From Corbicula japonica (Eukaryota > Mollusca > Bivalvia > Venerida > Cyrenidae): DNA of 64,000 nt. Below, one piece after another: positions 32,373 through 47,300 of the stretch; the first letter of the stretch is position 1, and every line of letters starts with the position of its first letter. The translations under genes were made by a program, and so were the position numbers. The notes beneath the pieces are model-generated. The model did no database searches, was not told the origin of the DNA, and saw nothing but the letters and a program-made list of their open reading frames with translations. The DNA lies in assembly GCA_038501625.1 (NCBI GenBank), contig JAZAYU010000679.1, positions 122,461-186,460 of the forward strand, in the 5' to 3' direction.

Positions 32373-35300
32373 GTATTTTTGATTTCGATAAAATGTAAAT
32401 GTGATGACAAGTTTTTTTTTAACATTTCCTATTTAGGTCAGAATAAACACCTGTAGGCATTGTGTTTTAAGAAAATGTTCATTCAAACGTATTTTCAAAG
32501 TTAATGTCAATTCACATCTCTTAATTGAATGAAGTGCAATAAGCATATCAGGAATGACCCTTCTCAGAAAACACAGCCAACGCAGCGAAAAAGTAGAGAG
32601 GAAATGAGAGCATGTTTAATAAGAATATCTATTTCAAAAAAGACACCAAAATATTGTCAGAATGTGTCAATCCAATAGCAAATTGATAATGTTTTTGAAG
32701 AAAAAGCGGTTACCTTCTACTTACTATGCCTTAATATATTTGTTTTATATTTGTGTTTGTCGGACATTAAAAGGGATGAATTTGCTAGAAAGAAAACGCA
32801 GCCACGATTCGGCGTAAGCTTTTCAGAGGAAACAGAAGACAAGACAGCTTTGCTTTCACAATCAAAACGAAGCCAACGTGATCAACAAAAGTATGTACTT
32901 CTTTGATTTTATCTAATGTGCTGATAGTAAATTATATATATACCCAACAAAAAAAGTTCTGCACACACGTGTTCTTTTGCGTAAATTTTATAATATAGCA
33001 AATAACTGGTAAAAACTCTTACATGTATATGAAGATTAATTGTTTGCCTAGTGAAAGACAAAAACGAAATTAAAATTGGTTGGTAAATAAGCGAGAAATG
33101 TCATTTTGAGTATGATAGGGGTCGAGAGTCAAAAGTTGCAAAATTTGCCCTATCAAGGTAGAGGTGTTTTATCTAAGAGATCACTCACCATTTCACCAGT
33201 GTCTGTTTTAAGCGATTATTAGCATGCATTGTGATGCAGGTAACAGTTGGTAATCAAATTTTGATACCAAGCCATTTCCAGAATTACGCTCAAACTTAAG
33301 TTTTTATTTATTAAATTATCACATTGCCTCACTAATTGACCTAAAGGTATGACAAAACAGTTTAGTGATGATTCGGACAGTTTCCATTCTGTATTGATGA
33401 ATCAAAGCATCCAGTTTATAAAGTGTATAAAAGCAAGGTTCCATCCAATGCAATCGACACCTAATCTTATTTGAGAAAAACACATCTGCATTGTTTTTCA
33501 AATTAATTTATTTCTCATGGTCAACAAGGAAGGTTTTTGTTTATTTGACCGTCATGGCAAATGTCCGACCACACCGGCCACATAGACGTCTTTCTAAACA
33601 AGAAAGAACACATGAAGTTGGTAAAGCTAGTTGCTATACCCGGTTCTCTTGTTCACGAATGGAACCTTATTCTACAAATGAAATTTCGTCGGCTGTTAAA
33701 TTCCGTGCGAATCCGCTTGAAAGAATTCCGGATTCATCGTGGTGAATTTACACAGTATAAATCTAGCGATTTTTACAACTTTTGTATAGTAACCACCAGT
33801 GGTTTTAACAATGGATTGCTTATAAAGTATTGATCCGATTTTATTTCTGACTTGTTTACATTGTTTACTTTGAATTGCTGATTTATTTGGTATGTTTCAT
33901 GTTGTTGTGTATGGTGAAATTAAAAAGATATTTTATAAAATGTCCAAGTGTGCAGAACTTTTTTTTGCCGAGTATATATACATTAACGCTAAATTTATGA
34001 ATACTTGGAAATATAGAAGTGTATCTTTCATGCGTCGATACCTGAAAAAATAATACCATCCAAAAATTCCTTTCTCCCTACAAAGGTTGCCTTAAGATAG
34101 ACGTTTTTCTAGTACAAATGAGCCAGTATCAATGGACACTGTATTTTAACGCATGTGGAATTTCATGTTTCATTCTGTTTTTGCCAAATGCTATAGCATT
34201 CTGTTCGAGTTTCTTTTTGAATAAGTCAGATACATTGTATAGGTATGTTCAACTTTTTTTTTTATTCTTCCTTTTTATTACAGAAAAGAGCCAGCTTCCT
34301 GGGACAGATTCAATGTCACTACCAAGAACAATATTTCAAAAACTGATATTAAATTTTGGGAAAACGTGTTTGTTGTGACAAAACTTATTACGTCATTGAT
34401 CTTGTTTATCTTCGTGCTTGGTACAGCTGTACTCAGTAAACTTTGCTTCATCATTATTACTGCAAATATCATCCCTTTACAAGACAACCGGACAACTCCT
34501 CAACTTGGCAATTTTAAGACTGGGAACGGAACGCTTAAATATCCTACAAATAAGACAAATGTTCAGTGGATTTGGGCACTTATTGTTTTGAGTGGAATAC
34601 CTTACTTGTTTACAGCTTTAAAATGCTTATGGCGCGTGATATTTCAGAAAACATATGCAGCTGATTTTAAACAAATGAGCTCATGGAAACATGTGCCCTT
34701 GTCGGCTTTTATTGTTGTAAGCACTACTTTTATTATTTTTTATATACTAATAATAATTTAATATGACCAGATAATATATCTGATTTGCTACTTTTTACAC
34801 TAAATTAGCTTAAAACAAATTACCTCGACCTATGATAATCATTCTGTTTTCTTTGTTAAACAGTGAATGATTTCATATGACATCCTCTACCATAAATAAT
34901 CATTATGTTTTGCTTTTTTAGAAACTGGGCTGCGAAACAATCCATTCAGTAGGTTTGAATTTGCTGATTTTTGTGGTGATCCCTCATTTCGACCCATGTT
35001 TTGGGCTGTTGATGACACTCAACATAGGTGTTATTCCTGCTTGTTTAAAGGTAATTCAAACTTTTTTTTATCTGTGTATCTTTTACAAACTTTATAAGAC
35101 TTAATGTTGAGTTATTGCTTTCTTTGTTTACAAAAGCAGAGATCTTTAGAAAGGTACAATACGATATACTTTGAGAAAACGAAATACAAATTCCATTATT
35201 CAGTTCTAAAGAATTTTACAGAAAGTTTTGCAACTTATTGATAAAAATATCACAATGATTCATTGTTTTACTCCTTTGATAAAGACAGTGTTTTTGTCTA

Positions 35301-38300
35301 ACATGATTAAGAAGTTGCTAAATTGTAATATAAATCTTTAAAAACTAATGAATAACTTGTAGTTGTAATAGATGAAAAGGGAACTTTGAAGTCCCTCGAA
35401 CACGACCAATATAAAAATATTGCAGGCTCGGTTTGATTGAGCCTGTTCATGGGCAGTAATAGAAATGCTTATTACTACCCACGCCGCCTAGCCCCGGGTT
35501 GAGCGCAACTCAATATTTACACCAATAAACAGTACAATTTTGATCCATCCCAAACGATGGTATGCATATGGCGGTGAACATGGAACCTTCAATGCGGTAT
35601 TTTCAGATTAATACCATTCCATGTTCAGCGGCGTATGGTCCCCAGATAAAAGAATGGGTTTGCCCTAAACGAGAAAACAATGGGCGGAACTAAACAGAAT
35701 ATAATTTTAAGAAGGGATCTTTGAATATAAATCCTGCATATCACAGACAGCGCCATAGGCAAAATTTAAAAAGCAGGAAGTTTATCCTTGGGGGTGATTG
35801 AACAATTTCCAACTTTATTTTGGCTGAGATATTGAAACCACCCATCTTTAAACTGGCCGAAATATTTAAAACAAAAAGTAAATTTAGAAGTACTATTAAC
35901 AATTCATAAATATCGTGCTCGACGACCTTCAAAGGACGTAATTGATAACAGCACTGATTGAATGTACGGGGATACTTTTTACAGCCGCCAAACGGCACAA
36001 ACAACGCTACTGTGAGCTATTGAGTTGTTCTTAACTCAGAATTCTTTTAAAAACGTAATTAATTTTACAAATGGATGATTTGTGTTTTTCTAATGAATGC
36101 TACTTTTATGAATAACAACTGAACTTTTCAATATAATGATATTTATTTTAGAAGCTCGATTTGTTTATTTTATCCATGTCATCGTGTTCTTGCTGATTTT
36201 ATTCCAGGAGATCATCGAGTACCCGCCCTTTGGCTTTGCAATGCTATTAGATTCTTATGTTTTATATGTTTGTGTGCTTATGCATGCAACATTGTTGAGC
36301 CAATAACTGGGCTGGAGTGATTTCACCGAGACAACTTGTATTTGTTTTGTGATGTGAGAACCTGTTGGGGCAATTGTGAGGTTGGTGCACCCTAGAACCT
36401 GGTTTAAACCCCCAGTGGCAATTTGATTTGCCACTGACAGTTCCAAGGCGGTATCCCCTCGGGTTCTCATTTTTGTTAATTGTTAGTGGTGTCTCTTTTG
36501 AAACTGATCATTTTATTAACCATGCTCTCTCCCTCTCTTCTTCTTGACTGTGTGGGGAGGCTGTTTTTTCTGAATGTGGCGATACCTGATTTGCATATTT
36601 CACCTTTTTTTAGATATTTTATCCCACTATGGGACCTAAGAGTTCACGTGGTGATAATGGTAAATCATCCACAGGACTCGTCACAATAATCAGTTTGATA
36701 GGAGCTCTGGGACAACTGGTGGCAATAGGTAAACAATTTAAACTTCTTGTGCAAGTATATATTTTGAATACTGTATTTTATTTAGTTTTGTTCGCATTAG
36801 ATAGAACAAAAGTATAGAAATTACTCAATAATCTACCAAACATGAATAGTTAACAACTCATTGTATAGAAAATAGAAGTGTTGTTCCTGCATGTTTTAAG
36901 GTAACTCAGACTATCATTTAAATTTTGCCTATATCTTCCATCACACTTTATAATACATACTGCAGACGTGTTGCTTACTCTGTTAACAATAGTCATAATA
37001 GTACAAACTGTAGAGATATTAACTACATTAAAAAGATACTGTAAGAATATGATATGATATACAAATTCCCTAATAAGCTGTTAAAGCTTTAGATTTCGTC
37101 TTTACTGAATTGAAACTATGAAACCAAATTTTTGTCATAATCAAAACACTTAGACTGCTGTTTAAAATAAATGGTTGTTACATTTTGAAAAGTTTCCTAT
37201 TCAAATTATCCTCAGTTATTTTAAGTTTACTTAAATGCAATGTAAAGTATTAACGATAACTTAAATTCTTTATGAATTAGCATGGCAATATTTGTAGCAG
37301 ATTATATGTTTTATTCGGAGTGGCGTGCACTTAACAAAAGCACCAATCCACATAGTAACATAAATGATATGTGTATGATATGTTGTTGTTTTTTTAAATT
37401 AATTCAGAGTGTTCAGTATCTTTGAATGAGTTAACACTATGTTTGTCAGGAGAATGTAGATGACAGTATTTAAAGCACAATGCTAATAGTTCAAATTGAA
37501 TAACGAAATATGTTTTGTTTCATGCACATATTTGTTTATCATATATAGTTTAATATTGTATAAAAATTATTTAATTCTTAAAGGAAGGAAATAAAATTAT
37601 CTTTTAAAAGATCTTTGTGAAATAATAAGTTATGTTATCTCGTCCATTTCCACTATTAACAACATCATCACTGTTGTAGTTGTATATAGAAATACAAGTA
37701 TGTATTGAAAAGAAGAAGTTTTTATTTTCTAATTCAGGACTTTGGGCGTACCATATGTACCAAAATAGCGCATCAATAGAGATTATCATTATAATGATTA
37801 TAGCACCGATATTCACAAGTATTTCTTGGTGGGAGAACTTTGTTTTTGAAGGCGAACTTAAGACGTCAGATAAACAAAGGGGGTCGAGAAGAGGAAGCGG
37901 TGACAATGACGAGGATAAACCAGAGGAAACTTTGACACTGCGCTCTCTCGCAAGAGACATGAGAAAGCATAGGCCGCGGCTTACGTTGTATTCTAGTGTA
38001 TGGAAATTGATATTAACCATAACAATACCAATAGCGGTGTTTGGATTGCATTGTGAAGAGAGCTGTGTGAACGTACTAATTTATTTTCAATCAAACGATG
38101 CTTTCTTGAATTCAAATGTAGGTAATATGGAGTTAGTTTCGAAGAACGAATTTGGTAGTATTCGCTACTTGCCTCTTTTAATAGCGGCAATTGGAGCATT
38201 GAGTAGTGCTGTTTGTTATAAACTTGCAAAAATTGCTTGCAAGATAATGACACAGGTTGTCGATTTTTCTACTCCACTTGCTTTTGCCATACCGGCAACT

Positions 38301-41300
38301 TTATGTGTAATATTCGGCATGTATTCGGGTCTCTTAAAGACTGGGAATGGTTGCTCAATTCCTTTTCCAACATGGTTTAATGACACGAAATCCGGCGAAT
38401 ACCTCGGGATGTTTAACGTTATTGAAAGTGTCAACGCCTGGTTTCCGATTTTCGCGGGAATTTGTGGATATATCTCTTTGCTTCTTGTTACAAACCATAT
38501 TTGGATTCCGGGTCCTGAACGGTTACAAAGGACAGATAAGTATGAATTATTAACAACCATATTTTATAGTAAAACAGCGGCTGGTTATCATTTTATATCA
38601 TCTAAAATAGTCCGAATTACAACAAAGCACCGCCAATTCCTGTAAGATTTTAAGTTTTTGTGAAGAAAAGGTGATACATAGGGACACATCTGTCTGTCCG
38701 TTCGTTGTTTTTTTTTCACGAAACTTTTATGTTATTTTGCTTTTGATAACATGGCTATGACGAAGCTAAAATCTTTAAGTCAAAGTCACATTCGGCAGAG
38801 TTATACCCTCCTTTTTGTACACGGATTTTGTCACAGAAACCTAACATAGGCTACATGTACAACTTTGCAAATTTGAAGTATTTCTGTATTAAAATTTCAA
38901 ATTATATCACTTAATATGACATCAGGATTGTGGTTATTCCAAATTCTTTAGACATTTGAAGGACTTATTCCCTTTTTAACTTGTATTTTTTATTTACATT
39001 TACAAGTGTTCAACTGAACGCCCTCAAGTTGATTAATATTTTGTTTTTGTTGTAGAAATTCGAAAGCTGAGTTATGTGGATCATTGATGTTAATATTAAT
39101 TTTTCAGTGTTAAATAAAAATTAACGTTTGATTTTTGGAATATCACCATTACAACCAGTTTCAAAATTAGACTTTGTATCGCAAACTTCTCATAACCATT
39201 TGTTAAGACCTTGTCAAATTTTGTTATTATCCAGGTTGTTTGTGCAACCTCTTTATTGCGGAATTGTCTTGGATCTGTCATTGATGCTTAACAGAAGAAG
39301 AATAGAGAATTTACAAAAAGGGGTAAAACCAGTCTTTCAGGAATACCGTTATTTACATTTTATATGGCCTGTAGTTAAATATTGTGTATTTGTTTTTCGT
39401 TCTCTCTACTTAGGATTTGCGGTGAAAGGAATGCTTACTGCATAGAGTCTATGAAGCGTTTTTACTTCATTTACAAATGAATGAATTCGAGAGAAATGCT
39501 TTCGACCAATCTTTCTTTTTAATATTGTATTTTTTGTCGTCTTGCTGAAACATGCGAGTTTCTGTTTTTCTAAGATCTTTAAACCCATAATCATGGGGTA
39601 TGCACGTTATCATGACGTCATCAAACTAATGTAGATCTATTTTTAGTGAAATTATTTTTGTTACTCGCTTTTTATCACTGATCTTATCTGTATAAGGAAA
39701 GTTGTCGGCCATATTTTTAAAAAACATGTAAAAAAAAGAACAAATTTGCGTAAGATACCAATGTAAAAAATTGTTAGATAGTATTCATATTGTACATGTT
39801 AAAAATGGTGAATGATTTCATTTATGTACAATGATTGACTAGAGATCAAATACATGCATCCATGTTAATCATACATGTATTACATTTACTTTGTGCTGAA
39901 ATGAACATGTTATAAAATATTTGATGTTGCAGACAATAGAAAAGTCGAAACTTCCTCTTCCCGAAGCAATAGAAGATGACGAAATTGATATCAAAGCTAA
40001 ATATAGAACTCAAGACACACCAATGATCTATTTGTGTGCCACGATGTGGCATGAGACAGAAAACGAAATGACTCAGCTGTTAAAATCAATATTCAGGTAA
40101 AGTTTCGTTTTTCCTTTAGCAGAATATTTTCTTTATTTTGGCTCTAACCAGCTTCCATACTGCCTCAAAATAGTTCTCTCATGCCTGGGTTAAGCATCGA
40201 GAACTTGCCCAGGAAAGATACTTCACTCTATCCAGTCACGTATGTTCTCTTCAAATTTGAAAATTCGGCTTTTTGGCAACTGTTTACGGGCGGTTACTTG
40301 CCATAAACACAAATTCATTTAAAGTATTTGTCATTCATTCCTCTCGCATGTAAAACATACTCTACAATTTTATTTACCAACAACAACAAAAGAATTTGTT
40401 GGCAAAATCCGCAAACATATTTTCTTTGGCAACTTATAAAATCATGTTTAACTTAAAAGAATTTTATTGACCTATTGAATAAGCCCTTTTAAGAGTAATT
40501 GAATATATCACTTTAACAAAATATACTCCTAGAAATTTGAACAAAAAATGTGTCATTATTTATTTTTTGGTATTTTTCTAAATTAAATGCAGAATGGATG
40601 CCGATCAGCATGCAAGAGTCGAGGCCCAGCGTCTAACAAGCCGACGTGACCCGGACTACTACGAATTCGAAGGTAAATAAAAAAATCTAACGACATAACT
40701 TAATAAATGCAATGGAATACAGTTTTTTACGGAAAACATGTACAGCTCAGCCTGATATTTTTCGTACAAAAGGTTAAACGCTTATGAAATATCCAACATG
40801 TTTCGTTTCTCTTTTTACACTTGATTATTTCAATTTTAACCTTCAATCATTCTCTTTTTCGTTTATTGTTTGTGGCGTATTATTTGAATTGACATATTTA
40901 TAACAACATGCTCTCTTTTCCTCTCTTCTTTTTCGCTGCGTGAGTGGGCTGTGTTTCCTGGTATGCATATTTGATATTTTTAATCATTATATCTGTGATA
41001 TGCAAAAATTACCTTGGAGTATGACAACAAAATACTGCAAAAAGTCGTCGAAAACGTACCGCATTCGAGTATTTATCCACTGTGTGTTGCTTAGCTTAAA
41101 TTCATGGTGTTATGTTTGGAGTTTGGTAATTTTATCACCGGTATGTGTGAGTTTTTTTCGGTGTGTTTCTTCTATAATTATTTTGAGTGCATAAAATTTC
41201 ACTTGATTGGGTTGTAAACATATTTACAATAGTTAAAATATTTAGTTTGAAAACCGTTTACATTGAAGCTCATATATTTTTCGACGACGCTTTTCAACCA

Positions 41301-44300
41301 CACACAGAGGAAGAGTATGAATTTACCGTCAACAAGTATGTCAAAGAGTTAATGAAGACTGTGTCGGCAACAGCGAGGTAATATATAAACTAATAGATTC
41401 TTCAAATTATCGAATTTTGAGTATAACCTTTTTGCTTCTATTTTAGAAGCATAGTTTTACGAATTCTTAAGTTCTGCTAGAAAAAGAAATGATTGCAAAA
41501 TTAAAAGTAGCAAACCAGGGATTTTTTTAAATATAAGATTTTGTCAGTGAGTATAAGTAACTGGAATACACAAAACGACCTTAAGGCAAATCTGGTAATC
41601 AGTTTAACTTTATATATGTAACAACATTGTGCGAAATCCTGTAATATTGTCATTTTGCGATTTGTGGGGTTGTGCAATAGATACTCATAATACAGCACAC
41701 CTTTATAGAACCTGGCCTGTTAATTATGACCATTATTCTTCGCACTTCATGTTGCATAGTTATTTGTTTTATTTTCAAGTGAAATGCGGTTAAGGATAGA
41801 TAACCCGATCAAGGTAACGACCCCATATGGGGGACGGCTTGTCTGGACGTTATCTGGAGGGAACAAACTTATTGCGCATCTAAAAGATAAAACATTTATC
41901 AGACATCGTAAACGATGGAGTCAGGTAAAATTGATATTTTTAATTATTGTCTGTTGAAAAAGAAAGGTTTTTGTTTTTCATTTATCGTCACCTACATTTT
42001 GTTTAAAAGTTTAGACATCTAACAACACTCATGGTGTTTCATAATAAGAGGAAACATATTAAAATATAGCTTTCATTTTTTAATATTTTATATACACAGT
42101 ATATGGGTAATGTACTCTTTTACCAACCCATACTTGATGGATAAAGGGAAGATTTCAAGGACATAGTCTAAAATCAGGATTAAAAAAACAAACAACTGAA
42201 ACTGGATTTGAATTATTGAGTTCACAATAAACTCGTTGACAACTTTGCATTTTATGTTACACAGACAGGTTTCTGTATTTATTTTACATTTTTAGGTCAT
42301 GTACATGTATTACTTTCTTGGATACGACTTATTCAACAAAGGTTTAAGTAGCAAAAAGCTTCAAAAGAGAGCAGAAAACACATTTCTTCTTGCATTGGAT
42401 GGAGACGTTGATTTTCATCCGAAAGCTGTGCAGCTATTGGTAGATCGGATGAAGAAAAATACATCTGTGGGCGCGGCATGTGGGAGAATTCATCCTATTG
42501 GAAGCGGTATTTCGATGACTGTTAATACAGAATTTCCCAACAATAAAGTTCAATTATGCTTACTTTTTAAAGTATAAATCATCATTTCAGTTCATTTTAG
42601 TATACTGATTTAAATTACATGATAATTATATTAATTAAAACAATTGTTTCATAAAAATGTTTAATTTTTGCGTTAACTATATATAGAAATACGTGTAAAT
42701 TATCAAGTGTACATAAAATTCAAGAATTCCGAAAACGATAAAATTAAGAGATGTTTTTATTTTAATATCGGATACAACCTTAATCAAGGTGTGTTGTATA
42801 TATATTTTGAAGGCGCAATGGTTTGGTACCAGAAATTCGAATACGCTGTTAGCCACTGGTTACAAAAAGCTGCGGAGGATAAATTTGGCTGTGTGTTATG
42901 CAGCCCCGGTTGTTTCAGCCTCTTCCGTGCATCTTGTTTGATGGAAGACAACGTAATGAAGAAGTACACAACTCCACCGACTGAACCAAGACACTATGTT
43001 CAGTACGATCAAGGTAATATTTAAAGCAGCATGTTCACGAATGCCTAATATTGGCCTACAATTATGTAAAATTTTACTTTTTTTACAAACCTTAAATTTT
43101 AATGCTATTGAATACATTAATATTTACACTTAAGATATCTAAAAGTTTTATATCGAACACTGTTAAAACATTTAAATGATGGACCATCAAAATTGCCTAA
43201 AACTATGAAAATATGCAAAAAATCCCAAATTTTGTCCATTTTCAGAGCAGATTTTAAAGGATTTCAATACGGGCACACTTCTCGACCAAAACCAAATTTT
43301 GACCATGAATTGAGCATGGTTTAATACAATTAAAAATGTATAAAATATTTTGGTCAAGGCCTGTGCCCCATATGAAAATCACCAAAATATGTTGAAAATT
43401 TACAGACAAATGTGAATTTTGCAACATTTTCAAATTCAAAACACATTTGATATACATTATTCATCATTTCAGTTCTTCGGTTGTTCTTTATATCTTATCT
43501 CTCAAAGAAAACAATCATTATCGATTTTAATAGCACACCTTCCATGATGTAAATGCAATTTGATTTTTTTACGTAATTTTAGGCCATTTTTGAGCCTTTG
43601 TGAATCTAGTCCTTTATGTAATTTTCTATTAATTGCCGTTTAATAATTGGTAGTTTAAAATGTCTACAAATGTCTTCTAAAATCTGGTCCCATTTGCAAG
43701 TTTAGACATGAATGTCAGGTATGTTTTGTTAATCATTTAAAAAGTTTTATGACCTATAAAAGTAATATGTATTTGAAGCAATGCTATTCCCCTTATGTGA
43801 AGGCCCTGTCTCTTAATCAGCACCCAACAGTGTCTTAAGAATGTGTCAACAAAGAGATAAAAACGAATTTCACTAGCTATAACAACATCACTCAGCAATA
43901 TGAAACGTTTTTAAAAAAGAATAGCTATATAGTTGCCGAGACATTTTAGTTAAAGTTTTCTTGCAGTTCCTACTTTATGAAAATAGAATAGTAATTGTGT
44001 AGAGTTGTCTATGTTTTGAAACTAAACCATCATTTTTATTATTACTATTATATGAATCTAAATAAGCATTTTTGTTATTCTTTCTGTTTTACGAAACAAG
44101 ACGATCAATTTCACAGTGATAAAGTTTAATCTTTTAGCGAATGTCACAACATTAAACACGACAGTTTTGCCAACTGTTAAAGCCATACTCTATAAATACG
44201 GTAAACTATGCAAAGGTAAATACAGTCACTCAAAAGAACTGATAGACTATACGAGTATTCTGTTTTAAGGTGAAGATCGGTGGCTCTGCACTCTCCTCCT

Positions 44301-47300
44301 GCAGCAGGGACATCGAGTGGAATACTGTGCTGCATCAGATGCTCTAACCTACGCCCCAGAGGGGTTTTATGAATTCTTTAACCAGAGGAAAAGATGGACG
44401 CCTTCAACAATGGCCAACATCCTTGATCTTCTAACAGACTGGAAGAATGTAACGAAGAAAAATGAAGATATCACCATGGCTTATGTGTTCTACCAGGTAC
44501 TTCTGGGTGTATTGTTTTGTTACAGCCACCATGTTTATAACTGTTTATATTAATATCATCTCAAAGTAGCGTTTAATTAAGAAACAAAGAGTTTCACGAA
44601 GAAATAACTTTTGATTTTGTTCTGAAACAAATTAATAATTACGATATCATTTTCTTGACTTTGGGATGGATCAAACCTTCGTTTGGATGAATCGAAATTG
44701 TACTGTTTACTGGTACAAATATTGAGTTGCACTCAACCTGGGACTTGGCGGCGTGGGCAGTTATGTGCATTTCCATTGCTGCCAATGATCAGGCTCAATC
44801 AAACCAAGCCTGCAATATGTTCATATTTGTCGTGTTCGGCGACTTTCAAAGTTCCCTTTACATCTATTTTAATAATGATGCACCTTTATTTTTTCAATAG
44901 GGACTGCTTATGGTGTCGTCGATCCTGACACCGGGAACGATTTTCCTGATGATTCTTGGAGCAATAAATCTGGCATATCCTACTATACAACTCTGGGTAG
45001 CACTTCTCATCAATGCTGTTCCAATTGCCGTCTTTGTGTTCTTGTGTTTCAAAGCTAAACCAAATACACAGGTCAGTTGTTTTGTTTAAACAAGAGCAAT
45101 TATACCTGCTAAGCACATAATAATATAAACAACTTATTTATTATTTTATAATTATGGATCTACACCATATGTCAAAATTTATAGAGGCTTGCCTTCTTCA
45201 CATATAACATGGACATGAACTTAAGTGTTAGCTGAACACCTCTTCATAAGCATAATGCGACATGCTTAATGTATCATATTAAACCAAATTTAAAAAAACT
45301 GTGTGCAGGATAAGAAAGCTCCTGCTCAACTGTTTGACTAACACAGATGACGGTTAGAATCCGCAATACAATTTTTGGTGATAACAAGTTTAAGTTTGGT
45401 GACCAACATTGTAGAAAATTCTCTATTTACAGTTGACATACGCCGCCATATTGTCTACAGCGTACAGTTTAGTAATGATGGTGGTGATTGTTGGCCTACT
45501 AAGGCAAGCTGCTAGTTATGGCATGTGTTCAATTACAACACTCTTCCTGGTGTTTGTTGCTGGTGTCTTTGTTGTCTCAGCCTTAATCCATCCTCAGGTA
45601 CACTTTTGAATTACATTGACGTCACTTTTTTTCGAGCAATATGTCGCGGATGAATAAGAACCTTTTTTTTTCCATGGTGATACTGGAAACACAATAATGA
45701 AAATGAATTGCATTTATATACAAGTGCACTGGCACTTGTTGTTTCACGTTTGTTCTTATCGATACTTGTAATTTAAATAGTCATTTTTCTTTCGCGTATG
45801 TATAGCTATCTTTGATCATTCGCGCTTCTGTCTCCAAAAATATAGCTAAGCCTCAATCAACATTACTTCACAAAATTTATAATTAACTGATCTTTTCGAG
45901 GCATTAACCGTTATCTTGGTGTTTCTTTAAAAGCGGAAAGTAAAGCATTGACGCTATATTATTTTTTTTTTATAATGAACATATTGAAATGTATTATTTC
46001 GACAGGAATTTTGGTGCATTATACACGGCTTCCTCTACTTTCTCGCAATACCTTCTATGTCAATGATATTGATGATCTATTCATTGGGAAACCTTCATGA
46101 TGTGTCATGGGGAACTCGAGAAAACAAGAGTGCAGGTAAACTTATCATTTTATATCACTCTTATTTTCTTACCAGGCACAGATAACATGATAGCTGAATA
46201 TTGCATTTTAGTATTTTCGCTGGGCTACAAGATGTTTTTAAGGCTCAGCGAAAACAGTAAAATGACAGAAATTATGTTTATGCGTCATATCACAATACTG
46301 TTGTAATTTAATATTTTGGTAAGTTTGCTTATGCAGCAGTTCCAGTCATACAGCCCAAATAACGCAATTAACCGCACAGCCGCCATACAGATAATGCTGA
46401 AATACGTAATCAGTTGTCTACAAACCATCCGTGGTATCTGTTCGTCAGCTTGCCTCCTGCATCTTCAGTAGCTCAAAGTTTTCGTCTATAGACTCGATAC
46501 TCACCAAATGCTTTTGAACGCTGCGTACGGAGCTGTTCCTGTTCTGATTGTTATTGTTTTATTCATAGCTGAGCAGCAAGTTGAGAAACAAAACGTAAAG
46601 GAGAGCAGATTATCTGGCATAATGTCCATGTTTAAAGATTGCTGTCCATGGGCACAGCTATTGACAGAAAGAGACAATGTAAAATATCAACGAATTTTGA
46701 ACCGTCTTGACGACTTAGAGAGTGGAATAAAAGATGCAAAGTAACTATTTGTGAATAATATTTATACAATTATTAAGTATATAAATACTTGTATAAGTTA
46801 AGTTGATGTGTAGCATTGAGATTTCACATTTTATTTTTGTGTTTTTATAACTTATAACTATAAAAAGGTGAAATATGCATATCAGGAATCGCCACACTCA
46901 GAAAAAACAGCCTCCCCACACAGTCAAGAAGAAGAGAGGGGGAGAGAGCAAATCCACTACACCTTATACTTCAAAACAGTTGTTTAAGCATAAAAGGAAT
47001 TGTCACGCCCAGAAAATACAGCCTCACCGTGCAGCCAAAAAGTGTCATAGATTTATGAAATTTTAAATTTCAAATAAGACACCACTTACAATTAAAGAAA
47101 AGGGATTAAACCAGGCGAGCATAGGTGCACTTCTAAATAAAATTTTTTGTATATATGTGTATAAAGGTGTACGTTGTAGATATTGTTATGCTTTAGTCAC
47201 ATGGAGTCTACTCTATCGGTTGACGGCCCTGATCGATCAATCTCTGGCAGGACTTTCGTTATGGGCGACGAAAATGTGGCTTTCAAATTTGCTGATTTGG

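Noticed and set aside
33491..33833. Two overlapping plus-strand frames within chitin synthase intron 2
   Set aside because: They sit inside the inverted-end Tc1/mariner-like relic and show at most a weak helix-turn-helix resemblance, so they are not host exons.
37604..38560. Minus-strand frames of 86-138 codons
   Set aside because: Shadows of chitin synthase exon 6 on the opposite strand.
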